Position numbers and translations under genes: made by a program. This document shows, piece after piece, positions 14,917 to 23,743 of a DNA stretch of 38,743 bases (within the stretch, counting starts at the first letter, position 1; every line of letters begins with the position of its first letter). The DNA comes from a virus. Location of the stretch: IMG/VR virus record IMGVR_UViG_3300032462_000026, positions 1 to 38,743 of that record; one strand, 5' to 3'. The notes beneath the pieces are model-generated. The model was not told the origin of the DNA and did not search any database. It saw nothing but the letters and a program-made list of their open reading frames with translations.

Positions 14917-15355
14917 AATGTCTCCCGTCCTTACCGTTCTTGCCGTCTTTGCCGATCAGCCCATCTTTACCGTGTTTACCAGCAAGGCCATCCTTACCAT
15001 CGAGTCCGTTCTTTCCATCCTTACCGTCTTTCCCGTTCTTTCCATCGGTACCATTCCTACCATCCAATCCATCCTTACCGTCGACACCATCTCTTCCGTG
15101 CTCCCCGTTATCGCCGGCAACACCACTATCCCCCTTATCCCCTTTTAACCCACGAGGTCCAATATCACCAACAATACTAAACCCCGAAACACCTTGGTCA
15201 CCTTTAGGACCTTGTGCTCCTCTTTCGCCTTTATCTCCTTTGTCCCCCTTCTCCCCGGGGCGGATTACTACTTTCTGTGCAAGCTGCTCTTGAATTTTAA
15301 AATCAGTTATTTTCGCCGCGGCTTGAAGAATTTCAACCTTCTCGAGTTCTTTCAT
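14912..15355 (-). CDS. Collagen-like GXY repeat protein
   Basis: This 147-residue protein has a helical N-terminal part of about 30 residues (MKELEKVEILQAAAKITDF). About 37 Gly-X-Y triplets follow, interrupted once by a short GFSIVGDIG segment. Many triplets are GKD, GLD or GRD, a pattern typical of phage collagen-like fibres that form trimeric rods. The frame ends abruptly in RHC, without the globular or repeat C-terminus such proteins usually have; a likely continuation lies in the +1 frame below. Its place between portal gene 20 and gene 67 suggests a head-associated fibre, but a tail role cannot be excluded. A weak AGG site precedes the ATG. Confidence 0.85.
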   Translation of the reverse strand: MKELEKVEILQAAAKITDFKIQEQLAQKVVIRPGEKGDKGDKGERGAQGPKGDQGVSGFSIVGDIGPRGLKGDKGDSGVAGDNGEHGRDGVDGKDGLDGRNGTDGKNGKDGKDGKNGLDGKDGLAGKHGKDGLIGKDGKNGKDGRHC

Positions 15356-15455
15356 GTTTGGCGACCTGTTCTAATAATGAGTTAAAATTTGTCAGCATTG
15401 AACGATCTTGATCGGATACTTGATCTTGTGGTTCAGGTTCAGGCTCAACTTCAAT

Positions 15456-17003
15456 CTACTCAAGCTGCTCAGCAACAGGAGGAGCCGCCCCTTGCGCTCC
15501 TTGGAACGCCGTGAGCTCCGAACCCTCTTCCAACATCTCGTCACTCATCTCCTGAATTTCTTCGTCGGTCTGCATCAACACAGAGCGTTTGATATATGAT
15601 TTCGAGTAGTACGTTCCAACATAATTATTCATTATCTCGAGAACAGCTAGCCGCTCTTTTTCCACCTCGAGATCTTTAAGTTCAGAGAAAAAGTTGTCGC
15701 GGGCGTAGTTGTACTTCAATCTGTTTTGGATTCGGGTCCAATCGTCCGCGGTGATAATCGATTTAAGAATTAGCTGCTTCTCTAATGCTTTTGTAAACAA
15801 TTGGCTAAAACGAACACGGAGACGATCGATGAATTTTGCGAACTTGATTTCATCACGAGAAATCTCTGATGATCTGCCGAGATTGAACGCTTGGTCAGGT
15901 TGCAACCTCGAAATAGGAACACTCAAAGCACGGAACAATTTATTTTGGAAATATTTGATATCTTCAATTTCGCCGAGGTTTTGGCCACCTGGTAGTGTTT
16001 GAATTTCCGTTGCTTTCCCATCTCCACGACGAGGTAACCAGAAGTCTTCAAGCATCGTCATAAACTTACGATCGTCGCGGACTTCACCGGTGCCGACATC
16101 ATATTGTAACTTATTCTTGTGACGCGTCATCATATCACGAAGATATTGCTCTGCCTTCATCTTCGGTAAATTACCAACGTCGATGTAAAATATACGACGT
16201 TCTGGCGCGCGCGAAATACGATATATTACTGATGCGTCTTCAATTGTTTTTAATTGATTAAGCGGCTTAATTGCTTTGTGGAGGTAAGACAACACCAACG
16301 ACGACTTGCTATCAAGAAGTCCGGATGTAACGTGTATAATGCTGTCCTTTGCAATCCTGATCCCTTGCGTCGATGTGCTTGACGCAGGCGAAGGACCGGC
16401 TGTTGAGAATCCACGTTCTGTGTAAATGAAGTATTCGTTGACTACTTCTTGCGTTGATGCTGTTGGATTGTCTTTTGAAGAAAGGCCCTTATTTCGAACT
16501 TCTTTGACCTTGCGTATTTTGCGTGGATCAATATAACGGAGCTCTTGAATACCGTCGGCAGGTTTTGTCTTATCAATTACTGCCTGATAGTACATCCTTC
16601 CGTCGATATACCAACGACGGAATATGTCATATCCTTTTTGATTGAATCCAAGAAGATCGAAAATATATTCGAACTCTCCTTCGATTTTCTTTTTGATGTT
16701 TGGCGAAAGGTCGGTGTTATCGAGGACGAGCTCAACGATACGGTCGATCTCTGAATTGATAGATTCGTTGACAATATCGTCGATAGCCGCTTCAACTTCA
16801 GGGTGGAGAGACATTTCACGATATCTTGTGACAAGCTCAGACTCTGTTTTTGCTGCACCCTCAAGGTCAACATACAACCCATACGAACCGCCAGACGCAA
16901 CTGTAAGAGCGCCATCGTCCTGAGATTCAGGACCAATAGCGTCTAAGTTTTTTTTGTTTTCGTCTTCATTCTTGCGGCGGATCTCAAATCCGAAAAAATC
17001 CAT
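15456..17003 (-). CDS. 20: gp20 portal vertex protein
   Basis: This 515-residue protein forms the dodecameric ring at the head vertex through which DNA is packaged. Strong family signatures are VEAAIDDIVNESI near residue 75, RWYIDGRMYYQAVID, ELRYIDPRKIRKVKEV, SYLHKAIKPLNQL and RISRAPERRIFYIDVGNLPK. The length matches T4 gp20 (524). A GGAGA site and an exact late box precede it. The frame ends at an amber TAG after AEQLE, but the same frame continues for 40 more sense codons with a protein-like acidic/Pro composition before TGA at 15333 (see findings). Confidence 0.96.
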   Translation of the reverse strand: MDFFGFEIRRKNEDENKKNLDAIGPESQDDGALTVASGGSYGLYVDLEGAAKTESELVTRYREMSLHPEVEAAIDDIVNESINSEIDRIVELVLDNTDLSPNIKKKIEGEFEYIFDLLGFNQKGYDIFRRWYIDGRMYYQAVIDKTKPADGIQELRYIDPRKIRKVKEVRNKGLSSKDNPTASTQEVVNEYFIYTERGFSTAGPSPASSTSTQGIRIAKDSIIHVTSGLLDSKSSLVLSYLHKAIKPLNQLKTIEDASVIYRISRAPERRIFYIDVGNLPKMKAEQYLRDMMTRHKNKLQYDVGTGEVRDDRKFMTMLEDFWLPRRGDGKATEIQTLPGGQNLGEIEDIKYFQNKLFRALSVPISRLQPDQAFNLGRSSEISRDEIKFAKFIDRLRVRFSQLFTKALEKQLILKSIITADDWTRIQNRLKYNYARDNFFSELKDLEVEKERLAVLEIMNNYVGTYYSKSYIKRSVLMQTDEEIQEMSDEMLEEGSELTAFQGAQGAAPPVAEQLE

Positions 17004-17031
17004 AATATCTCCTAAAGTGTTTCTTCACGTG

Positions 17032-17039
17032 TATTTATA
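17032..17039 (-). promoter_or_regulatory. Late promoter (TATAAATA) for gene 20
   Basis: An exact TATAAATA on the minus strand 29 bases before the gp20 ATG, in the 40-base gap after gene 19. Confidence 0.85.
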
Positions 17040-17043
17040 GAGT

Positions 17044-17595
17044 TTAAACCCCGCCGGCTTGACCTGTCACTCCACCTGAAATGTTCCACCAGTCGTATTG
17101 GAATGTGACTGTGAATTCTTCGATCTGATCTGTCGCGTTCCAATCAAGTTCGATTGGTGATACTGAAGAAGGGAAAATTCCATTGAACTGGTAAGTGCGA
17201 ATTGGAACACCAGTTTTTGAAAACTGTGTAACCTGGGCGTTAGCTTTATAAAGCAAAGGACTTGCAGCACCAAAGTTACGAAGGTTTCCCTGGAGAGAAT
17301 TGATCTTGTTTGACCACTCTTCCATTGCGTTTCGAATTAGAAAGTCTTCATCGTTGATTATTGTTACTGTCCAATCACCAAACACACGATCGCCGGCCAG
17401 CTTGATACGACGACCGAAGTATGGTACTTCGATGATTCCAAGATCCGATGAAGGGATTTGTGCAGTTCGCACCATAAAAGGTACTTTAATGTCAGCAATT
17501 GAGTTACCTGGATTCTGAATGGTAACTTGAAAGAGCGACTGGCGCGCTCCTCCAAATGTTAGCTGACTTCTGATCTCATTAATATTAAATGCCAT
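17044..17595 (-). CDS. 19: gp19 tail tube protein
   Basis: This 183-residue protein is the subunit of the inner tail tube. MAFNINEIRSQL at the start, FMVRTAQIPSSDLGIIEVPYFGRRIK, LAGDRVFGDWTVTIINDEDF and the helix RNAMEEWSNKIN are the standard T4-type gp19 sequence. The length matches T4 (163) and marine relatives. It is preceded by a CAGGAGA site and an exact late box at 17636. A homing endonuclease gene separates it from sheath gene 18. Confidence 0.96.
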   Translation of the reverse strand: MAFNINEIRSQLTFGGARQSLFQVTIQNPGNSIADIKVPFMVRTAQIPSSDLGIIEVPYFGRRIKLAGDRVFGDWTVTIINDEDFLIRNAMEEWSNKINSLQGNLRNFGAASPLLYKANAQVTQFSKTGVPIRTYQFNGIFPSSVSPIELDWNATDQIEEFTVTFQYDWWNISGGVTGQAGGV

Positions 17596-17635
17596 TTTGT
17601 TTCTCCTGAGGAAAAATTAAAACCTTTAGTAATAT

Positions 17636-17643
17636 TATTTATA
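17636..17643 (-). promoter_or_regulatory. Late promoter (TATAAATA) for gene 19
   Basis: An exact TATAAATA on the minus strand, 41 bases before the gp19 start. It lies 12 bases from a plus-strand late box of the same sequence, giving a divergent pair. Confidence 0.83.
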
Positions 17644-17654
17644 TATAAAATGGT

Positions 17655-17662
17655 TATAAATA
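17655..17662 (+). promoter_or_regulatory. Late promoter (TATAAATA) for the homing endonuclease
   Basis: An exact TATAAATA on the plus strand, 28 bases before the endonuclease ATG, the same spacing as seen at genes 20 and 23. It would give the plus-strand gene its own late expression. Confidence 0.8.
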
Positions 17663-17689
17663 CCCCACAACCTCACGCAAGGATCAACA

Positions 17690-18475
17690 ATGTCAACACC
17701 TTACACCTATTTAATTGGATGGCCACAACATGATGTGTTCTATTACGGAGTTAGATACAAAGCTGGGTGCGACCCAAACGATCTGTTTGTAACTTACTTC
17801 ACATCATCAAAACTTGTTCATGCTTGTATAATGAAATTTGGGATGCCATCTATTAAATCGATTCGTCGAACCTTTAAGACACCGAAACAAGCTATGATTT
17901 GGGAACAGAAAGTCCTTCGTCGTGTTAAAGTTTTATACAGCAAAAGATGGTTGAATCAGAATATATCAGGAGCTATCGAATTTAACATCGATGTTCGGCG
18001 CGCCATGAGTGATGCTAAGAAAAATAAAATCTGGGTTAATAAACACGGGAAAAAGACTTTGATTAGGCGGGAATTACTCAATACTTTTATAGAAAATGGC
18101 TACGCCAAAGGTCACGGCCAATTAAATTTAGGTGACCGCAACGGCATGTGGGGTAAAAAGCATTCGAAGGAAACGCGACAAAAAATATCTAATGTTAGAT
18201 CCAAACAAGGATGTATTCTAACTGAACAAGGCCGCGCAACAAAATCCATCTATATGCAAAAAAACAATCCGATGCATAATCCTGAACACAAAAAACAATA
18301 CGACAATATTATGTCAACTATTAAACGGGGTAAAGGTGTTACAGGGCCAGGCAATCAAGTTTTCAGCTCTGTTCGCGAAGCACAAAAAAACCACCCAGAA
18401 ATAAAATACACAACACTTGCTTATTATTGCGCAAAAAAGAAAAACGGCTGGAGCTACACCGTTTTTCCTTTATAA
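17690..18475 (+). CDS. Free-standing GIY-YIG homing endonuclease with NUMOD3 motif
   Basis: This is a 261-residue protein. YTYLIGW (residues 5-11) and FYYGVRY (17-23) fit a GIY-YIG nuclease core, with a basic helix (Arg59/Arg60) and a candidate catalytic Glu in KQAMIWEQKVLRR (about residue 72). Residues 150-173 (NGMWGKKHSKETRQKISNVR) are a NUMOD3 DNA-binding motif, and a second NPMHNPEHKKQ element follows. The C-terminus (VFSSVREAQKNHPEIKYTTL) resembles a NUMOD1/IENR-type helix-turn-helix. Such genes cut sites in related phages and spread into them. It is one of the few plus-strand genes, lies between 19 and 18, and has an AAGGA site and its own late box. Its 3' end holds the gene 18 terminator. 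Confidence 0.85.
   Translation: MSTPYTYLIGWPQHDVFYYGVRYKAGCDPNDLFVTYFTSSKLVHACIMKFGMPSIKSIRRTFKTPKQAMIWEQKVLRRVKVLYSKRWLNQNISGAIEFNIDVRRAMSDAKKNKIWVNKHGKKTLIRRELLNTFIENGYAKGHGQLNLGDRNGMWGKKHSKETRQKISNVRSKQGCILTEQGRATKSIYMQKNNPMHNPEHKKQYDNIMSTIKRGKGVTGPGNQVFSSVREAQKNHPEIKYTTLAYYCAKKKNGWSYTVFPL
18433..18466 (-). terminator. Terminator-like hairpin after gene 18 (inside the endonuclease gene end)
   Basis: AAAAACGG at 18440-18447 pairs with CCGTTTTT at 18459-18466 around an 11-base loop. On the minus strand the hairpin is followed by TTTTTCTTTTTT, giving a good U-tract, and it lies just beyond the gp18 stop. On the plus strand the run of T is shorter, so weak bidirectional use is possible. The DNA also encodes the last residues of the endonuclease. 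Confidence 0.6.
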
Positions 18476-18487
18476 TCAACCTGTTAA

Positions 18488-20803
18488 CTAAAAGGACCCG
18501 ACGACCTCACTAAACTCAACACCAGTGCGAACCGCTACAAAGTTCAACTGAATAAAGTTAATCGATTTAGCTGGTTTGATATAAATGTCACCAATGAATT
18601 CGTTACGATCAATTACTTCGCCAGTGTTGTTTGTTGAATCGCAAACAACCTTAAAGTCGTAAACGCCGCGACGACCTTGCACATCACGTAGGAAAGGCTC
18701 AACAAGGTTTTTGAACTGTGCCCGTGTGAAATCGTCGTTGAATTCAAACAATGTAAACTTGGCTGCTGTGGCAATTGCTTTTTCAAGAACGATAAACAGA
18801 CGGCGGACGTTGATACGATCAAATGCGCTTGGTTTTGCAAGAAGCGTTTTGTCACCGTAAAGGATTGTTCCTTGTCCAGGGAAGGTAACCACAGGGTTGA
18901 CTCCCGCCTTATAAAGAATATCGCGTTGTGCTTTGTTTGGATTGAAAGCAAGCTTAACGATGTTCTTGATCTGACCGCGGTTGAAACCAGCAATCGAGAA
19001 CCAAGGATCACGCTGCTCGTCTGTGCGAACTGCAAGACCTGCCATGTCACCATTCAAAGGAATGTAACGGTAGACGTCGTTGTATTTGTCGTATTGGTAT
19101 TTGTAACCACAATCCAAGAAACCATATGACGTCGAGCGAACAGAGTTACGGAAAGTTACAACGTGATCTGCTTCCTGGCCAAGGTTCGAAACAACATCAG
19201 CGCGATCAGGCGAGATGAACGCTACACAATCTTTACGTGATTCACAGATATTGTCGATAATGTAATTACCGAGCTGTTCTCCGTTTGTTCCTCCGCGTGC
19301 TTTGCCTTGTAGAACAAGCGAAACATCAACGTTTTCTGCAGAAGCAAACAGATCGTAGGCCTCTGTTAGAATGTTAATTGCGCATGTGACTTCGTTAGCA
19401 CCATCTGTACCACCAACAAACGAACCAGTGAAAGGCTTCGTGTTAGTTGAGTTGATAACAAGCAGCGCTGTATTTGAAGCAGCACCACTACGAGGATTTA
19501 CAGACCAAACATATGCTGAGTTCTGGTTAATAACGTCTTTGAAGTATACCGTTGCACCGTCAGCTGACTTCGCATTAGTAGCGCGCGATAGACCTTCGTA
19601 CACTTCAAGAATAGTTCCTGGAACACCAGTGAATGCACCATCCTGATCAGAAACAACAACGTGAACTTCGTCTTTTGCGCTCGTGTTACCTTGTCCAGAA
19701 ACGAAATCTGATGTCCCGATCGTCTTATCAACGGTATTGAAGAACTCCCAGTTGCGAGTAAACGTGTTAGCGACAAACGTTGTTGAAAGAATGTATACAT
19801 CTTCAAAACCAACGGTTGTGTAGCTGTGCGTTGTGTTAACAGCAAGGGTACCAATGGATGAAACTTGGTTGTATTGCTTCCCAATTGATGTGTTTCCGAG
19901 GACAACAACGTCTCCAACAGTCAATTTGCTGATGATCGCTGTGATCTGTGTGTTTGTTGTCGTGAGATCTACACCTGTGTTTGATCCAACACGAATCAAA
20001 GCTGTATTGGATCCAACAGCAATTGTCAAGTCTGAAATTGATGTGTTAACGTCGCCTGATCCAACAGTAACTGTTGATTCAAAAGCGTTCGACGAATCGC
20101 ACACCGAAACCTTCAATGAATTGCCGAGCAACCCAGGGTACTTTGCAACAAAGACTGTGTCAGAATCTGCGGCAAAATATTCACCGTTTGAATCTTTTGA
20201 AGTGAAATCGTCTTCGTTCTTTGTGATCATGTTGTTAATGTCAGCAACAAGACCTGTAGAAACAGCAGCGTTGCGTGTTACTGTTGGGTCTTCAGTTACG
20301 GCTGTAACTGCGGAAGTGTTCGCTCCGTTAGTTATTTGTAGGGCAGTGTTAGATCCTGTGTAGACGCTAAAAAAACCTTCCATTGTCGCCACGTTAACTG
20401 TTAGAGTTGATGTGTTTGCAAGAACAATTGTTCCAATAGCAGTGTTGTTTACACCATCGATACCGCGCTGGTAAACTGTTGATCCATTAGCAAATTTCGT
20501 GTCAGCGTTTTCAACCGTAAGAACTGTGTTAACGCCACTGATTGTATTAGCGGCACGGGAAACAATCAACTTGTTACCGTATGAAAGGAAGTTTGCACCA
20601 GTGAAGAACGTTTCTGCATTGAATGATGTTGGTTTTCCGAACCGTGCGGCCAACTCTGCTTCAGAGCTGATCAAAACTCTTTCGCCGACAGGACCCCATC
20701 TGAACACACCACCAAGCGCGCCTTCTGTTGTCGAAACGGCAGGCACGACCGTTGTAAGGTCGATCTCGGTTACATTTACGCCTGCGCTTACTTGAAATGG
20801 CAT
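18488..20803 (-). CDS. 18: gp18 tail sheath protein
   Basis: This 771-residue protein is the contractile sheath subunit. The N-terminus MPFQVSAGVNVTEIDLTTVVPAVSTTEGALGGVFRWGP is the classic gp18 start, and FVGGTDGANE and the conserved C-terminal domain (YKAGVNPVVTFPGQGTILYGDKTL) are typical. It is longer than T4 gp18 (659), with extra Ser/Thr/Asn-rich surface sequence in the middle. The frame extends to a TTG at 20818, but the ATG at 20803 has a GAGGAG site seven bases upstream. The gene ends in TAG and a terminator-like hairpin follows. Confidence 0.96.
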   Translation of the reverse strand: MPFQVSAGVNVTEIDLTTVVPAVSTTEGALGGVFRWGPVGERVLISSEAELAARFGKPTSFNAETFFTGANFLSYGNKLIVSRAANTISGVNTVLTVENADTKFANGSTVYQRGIDGVNNTAIGTIVLANTSTLTVNVATMEGFFSVYTGSNTALQITNGANTSAVTAVTEDPTVTRNAAVSTGLVADINNMITKNEDDFTSKDSNGEYFAADSDTVFVAKYPGLLGNSLKVSVCDSSNAFESTVTVGSGDVNTSISDLTIAVGSNTALIRVGSNTGVDLTTTNTQITAIISKLTVGDVVVLGNTSIGKQYNQVSSIGTLAVNTTHSYTTVGFEDVYILSTTFVANTFTRNWEFFNTVDKTIGTSDFVSGQGNTSAKDEVHVVVSDQDGAFTGVPGTILEVYEGLSRATNAKSADGATVYFKDVINQNSAYVWSVNPRSGAASNTALLVINSTNTKPFTGSFVGGTDGANEVTCAINILTEAYDLFASAENVDVSLVLQGKARGGTNGEQLGNYIIDNICESRKDCVAFISPDRADVVSNLGQEADHVVTFRNSVRSTSYGFLDCGYKYQYDKYNDVYRYIPLNGDMAGLAVRTDEQRDPWFSIAGFNRGQIKNIVKLAFNPNKAQRDILYKAGVNPVVTFPGQGTILYGDKTLLAKPSAFDRINVRRLFIVLEKAIATAAKFTLFEFNDDFTRAQFKNLVEPFLRDVQGRRGVYDFKVVCDSTNNTGEVIDRNEFIGDIYIKPAKSINFIQLNFVAVRTGVEFSEVVGSF

Positions 20804-20854
20804 ATCATTTCTCCTCAAAAATTGTTATTTTGTTAATGTTTACTCAGATGTAGG

Positions 20855-20862
20855 TATTTATA
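20855..20862 (-). promoter_or_regulatory. Late promoter (TATAAATA) for gene 18
   Basis: An exact TATAAATA on the minus strand, 52 bases before the gp18 ATG, in the gap after gene 17. Confidence 0.83.
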
Positions 20863-20870
20863 AATTCACA

Positions 20871-22493
20871 TTATTCTGTAAACATCAACCATTTATCGTT
20901 GTTTACTGCTAAAACCACATCCTTTTCAATTAGATCAAAATCGTTTGAGCTAAGGAAAGGAACGACCTCCTCATCAATTGCTGGTTGTTTTTCAGCAAGC
21001 AGAGCTTTTCGTGCATCTGTGTCGGTAAGGTCTTTGAAATATGTTTGTGATGTGGCCCACGCAAAAATTACGCAACACATCACCATGTCGTCGTTCCCGT
21101 CTTCAGCTTCATAAGAATTTTTGACAGATACGAATCGCATCAATTCAAACATGATAGTCTCATCACGCAAAAGCATTTTTTGGTTTTCGACCAGCGACTT
21201 CAGATTTGAACATCCAAACTTCTTTGATTGCTTTGTTGTTCTCATACCTAATTTTGTCGCTCCACCAAAACCACCAGAAAGAACCTGAATACCTGATTTC
21301 TGGTCGCTCGATGTTGTAAGCACGTTCTCATACTCCAGATCATAATGGAGGATGTCACATACCTGTTGCCCAATATCATTCGTTTCAACAAGCACGGCAC
21401 AATCCCGGTACTTTTCTGCTGCCGATTTAATTACAGTTGGGAAAAGTAAAGGTGACAGCAAATTGTTGCGGTATGTCGCAACAACTCTATAGGGCACCTC
21501 TGTGATATCAAAAATAACAAATGCAGAATAATCAGCTCCCTGACCTCTTGCAGTATCAACTGTCATCAGATAACTTCGATCTTTCTTCGGTTCCTCATAA
21601 ATCGAAACCTCTGCGTGTTTGATTATAGGAACGTCGGCAACGAGATGTCTAAGAATATCAGGATGAATAAGGGTGTTTGATGACCCGACAAATTCTGTCT
21701 CAAATTCGACGCGGAACTGGTCAGCGCTTGTGTTACGGATTGTTTCCTTCTTCCACTTCTCGTCGCGACCTGGTGTTTCCGACCAGTGGATACTGACGCG
21801 GTTATAATCGTTACGCCCGAGCTCGCTATCTCTCCACATTTTGTAGAAGAGGTTAAGACCATTCGGTGTTGATGTAATTAATACCTTTGTTGTCTTACCC
21901 GACGAAATAACGGGGTACGTTGAAGCAAAAAATCTTTCTTGGAGGTTGTTCGGGACGAAAGCGAACTCGTCGAGATATACAAGGTTATATGAACCGCCTC
22001 GACCACCAGCTGAGGTTGTTGAAGATGCAATTATCTTCGAGTGATTCTCGAGCTCAATTGTTCCTTTGTTCCACTCAACGACACCTTGCTGCATCCACGA
22101 CGGAAGGTTTTCATAAGCAAGTTGAATCCTCGAAAGAATTTCTCGAGCTTGTGCTAACTTGTGAGCAAAAATAGCAATTGAATACTCTTCGTTGAACAAC
22201 ATATACCAAATCATCAACCCGACAATTGCAGTTGTCTTACCACACTGGCGTGGCATCTTGCAGATAACAAAACGCTCTGCCACCGACGTTGTGATAATAT
22301 TTGTTTGGTATTGATATGGAACAAAATTAACGAGACCCTCGTCAACGTTAATAATCTTTACATAATTTGAAATAAAGTAGATAGGATCACGAGAGCACTT
22401 GACGAATTCTTTGACCTGGTCTGCTGTAAAATTATGTGGTACATCACTCTTTTTTAGGTGACGGTTTCCTTGGTAGATTTCACTTCTTGCCAT
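20871..22493 (-). CDS. 17: gp17 terminase large subunit
   Basis: This 540-residue packaging motor ATPase and nuclease drives DNA into the prohead. Walker A is PRQCGKTT (residues 81-88), Walker B is LVYLDEFAF, and a coupling motif region lies at LITSTPNG. The RNase H-like nuclease domain shows MTVDTARGQGADYSAFVIFD and ETNDIGQQV, supplying the conserved acidic residues. The length is near T4 gp17 (610). Its start lies within the end of gene 16 (14-base overlap), so the two subunits are translationally coupled. Confidence 0.97.
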   Translation of the reverse strand: MARSEIYQGNRHLKKSDVPHNFTADQVKEFVKCSRDPIYFISNYVKIINVDEGLVNFVPYQYQTNIITTSVAERFVICKMPRQCGKTTAIVGLMIWYMLFNEEYSIAIFAHKLAQAREILSRIQLAYENLPSWMQQGVVEWNKGTIELENHSKIIASSTTSAGGRGGSYNLVYLDEFAFVPNNLQERFFASTYPVISSGKTTKVLITSTPNGLNLFYKMWRDSELGRNDYNRVSIHWSETPGRDEKWKKETIRNTSADQFRVEFETEFVGSSNTLIHPDILRHLVADVPIIKHAEVSIYEEPKKDRSYLMTVDTARGQGADYSAFVIFDITEVPYRVVATYRNNLLSPLLFPTVIKSAAEKYRDCAVLVETNDIGQQVCDILHYDLEYENVLTTSSDQKSGIQVLSGGFGGATKLGMRTTKQSKKFGCSNLKSLVENQKMLLRDETIMFELMRFVSVKNSYEAEDGNDDMVMCCVIFAWATSQTYFKDLTDTDARKALLAEKQPAIDEEVVPFLSSNDFDLIEKDVVLAVNNDKWLMFTE

Positions 22494-22914
22494 CTTTACT
22501 CTTTATAAGAGCAAGCAACTCAGCTGAACTTCCCACAAACAAGTTATTGTGGTTTGTAACCGTCTTGCCTACTTCACCTTTAAGTTCGGCGGCCTGTCTC
22601 GATAGATCGATTAGGTCTTTGTTGGTTTGTGTAAGTGTTTTGATTAAGTCAGCCACGACTTCATATTGCCGTGACTCTTGCCCTCGTTTTGCTATCTCAA
22701 GCATACTATCGAGCGCAGTACTGCCTTTTTTAAGAACGTCTTTAATGTTTGTTCGGGCGAGATTAAAATCTTCGTCGACAACTCCTTTGTCTTCAGGTTC
22801 GAGTATTGGAAGCAACTCCCCCTGCTCAACAACTACAACTTCCTCTCCTTTAGAAATTGAAAACCGCTCAACAACGTTCTCGTCAATCCCAAGCGACTTA
22901 TCTATTTCACTCAT
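22480..22914 (-). CDS. 16: gp16 terminase small subunit
   Basis: This 144-residue helical protein recognises DNA and regulates the large subunit. The pattern of a central coiled coil (EVVADLIKTLTQTNKDLIDLSRQAAELKGE) with an oligomerising tail fits T4 gp16 (164 residues), and its place directly before gene 17 is diagnostic. The ATG at 22914 is chosen; the longer frame begins with TTG at 22926, directly against the AAGG site. It follows the gene 15 stop by two bases. Confidence 0.9.
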   Translation of the reverse strand: MSEIDKSLGIDENVVERFSISKGEEVVVVEQGELLPILEPEDKGVVDEDFNLARTNIKDVLKKGSTALDSMLEIAKRGQESRQYEVVADLIKTLTQTNKDLIDLSRQAAELKGEVGKTVTNHNNLFVGSSAELLALIKSKDGKK

Positions 22915-22915
22915 A

Positions 22916-23743
22916 TTAATAATCAACCTTCGTAGTTATATACTCGTAATCACTATTCGCAGCAATTGAATTTCTACCCACAGTCAACAAACTATTAGTT
23001 GTCCCAACACCGTTTGCGTCTAGTCCGGGAGTAATGTTTATATCAGCAATAACTGGGGCAACGCCGACAGCATTGTCTATATCATCATACGGCGAAGCGT
23101 CGAAAAAGTTCACGTCAGTCAATGTTATGACACCTGTCTTAGAAACGGGGCCAAACAAGTACCCCTTAACAATCATATTCATAGTCCAAACCAGGGCGCG
23201 CCGCTCTTCAAAATTCCCTTCATAGATATCTTGGGCAACGACATCCAACATTACCACAGGAATGTCACGGATTATATTCATCTCGGGGACTAAATTTACA
23301 GTCGGCGTCCATTCGGGTGTGAAGAAAGGAAGTACCTGTTCAATAATCTGTGTAGCATCTTCGGTATTTTTGCACATGACACTCACCGTAAACATGAAGT
23401 CGTATGGCACCGGATTATACTGCGATACCACGCTTCGTGATGTTGTGTTTGAGACATTCACGTTTCTATTGATTGTGAGTAGCTTTCGCTCTGGTGCGTA
23501 GTTAATATTAACAAGCTCAAACGATATCCGCGGGAGACTAATTGCAAACTTGCGGTCAAGGTTCGGATCTTGTGTCAATCGCGCAAGCGTTTTTTCTTTC
23601 GGCCCAAACGAGATAGGAACCTTAATAGATTGTGTGACGTTGTTCGACGAATCGCGTCTATCGATTTCAATATCATTAAACAATGTTCCCACAAGGGTAA
23701 CATATTTTCTAATTGAACCGTGGTAGAATTTTTTACCAAACAT
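22916..23743 (-). CDS. 15: gp15 tail terminator / sheath stabiliser
   Basis: This 275-residue protein caps the assembled tail and joins it to the neck. MFGKKFYHGSIRKYVTLVGTLFNDIEIDR, ISFGPKEK, LPRISFEL and VVSQYNPVPYDFMFTVSV align by eye with T4 gp15 (272 residues). Its ATG meets the end of gene 14, and it is followed closely by gene 16, the T4 order. Confidence 0.95.
   Translation of the reverse strand: MFGKKFYHGSIRKYVTLVGTLFNDIEIDRRDSSNNVTQSIKVPISFGPKEKTLARLTQDPNLDRKFAISLPRISFELVNINYAPERKLLTINRNVNVSNTTSRSVVSQYNPVPYDFMFTVSVMCKNTEDATQIIEQVLPFFTPEWTPTVNLVPEMNIIRDIPVVMLDVVAQDIYEGNFEERRALVWTMNMIVKGYLFGPVSKTGVITLTDVNFFDASPYDDIDNAVGVAPVIADINITPGLDANGVGTTNSLLTVGRNSIAANSDYEYITTKVDY

Noticed and set aside
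14805-15293. Plus-strand frame opposite the collagen-like gene
   Set aside because: It is the antisense of GXY codons; the minus frame has clear collagen-like triplets.
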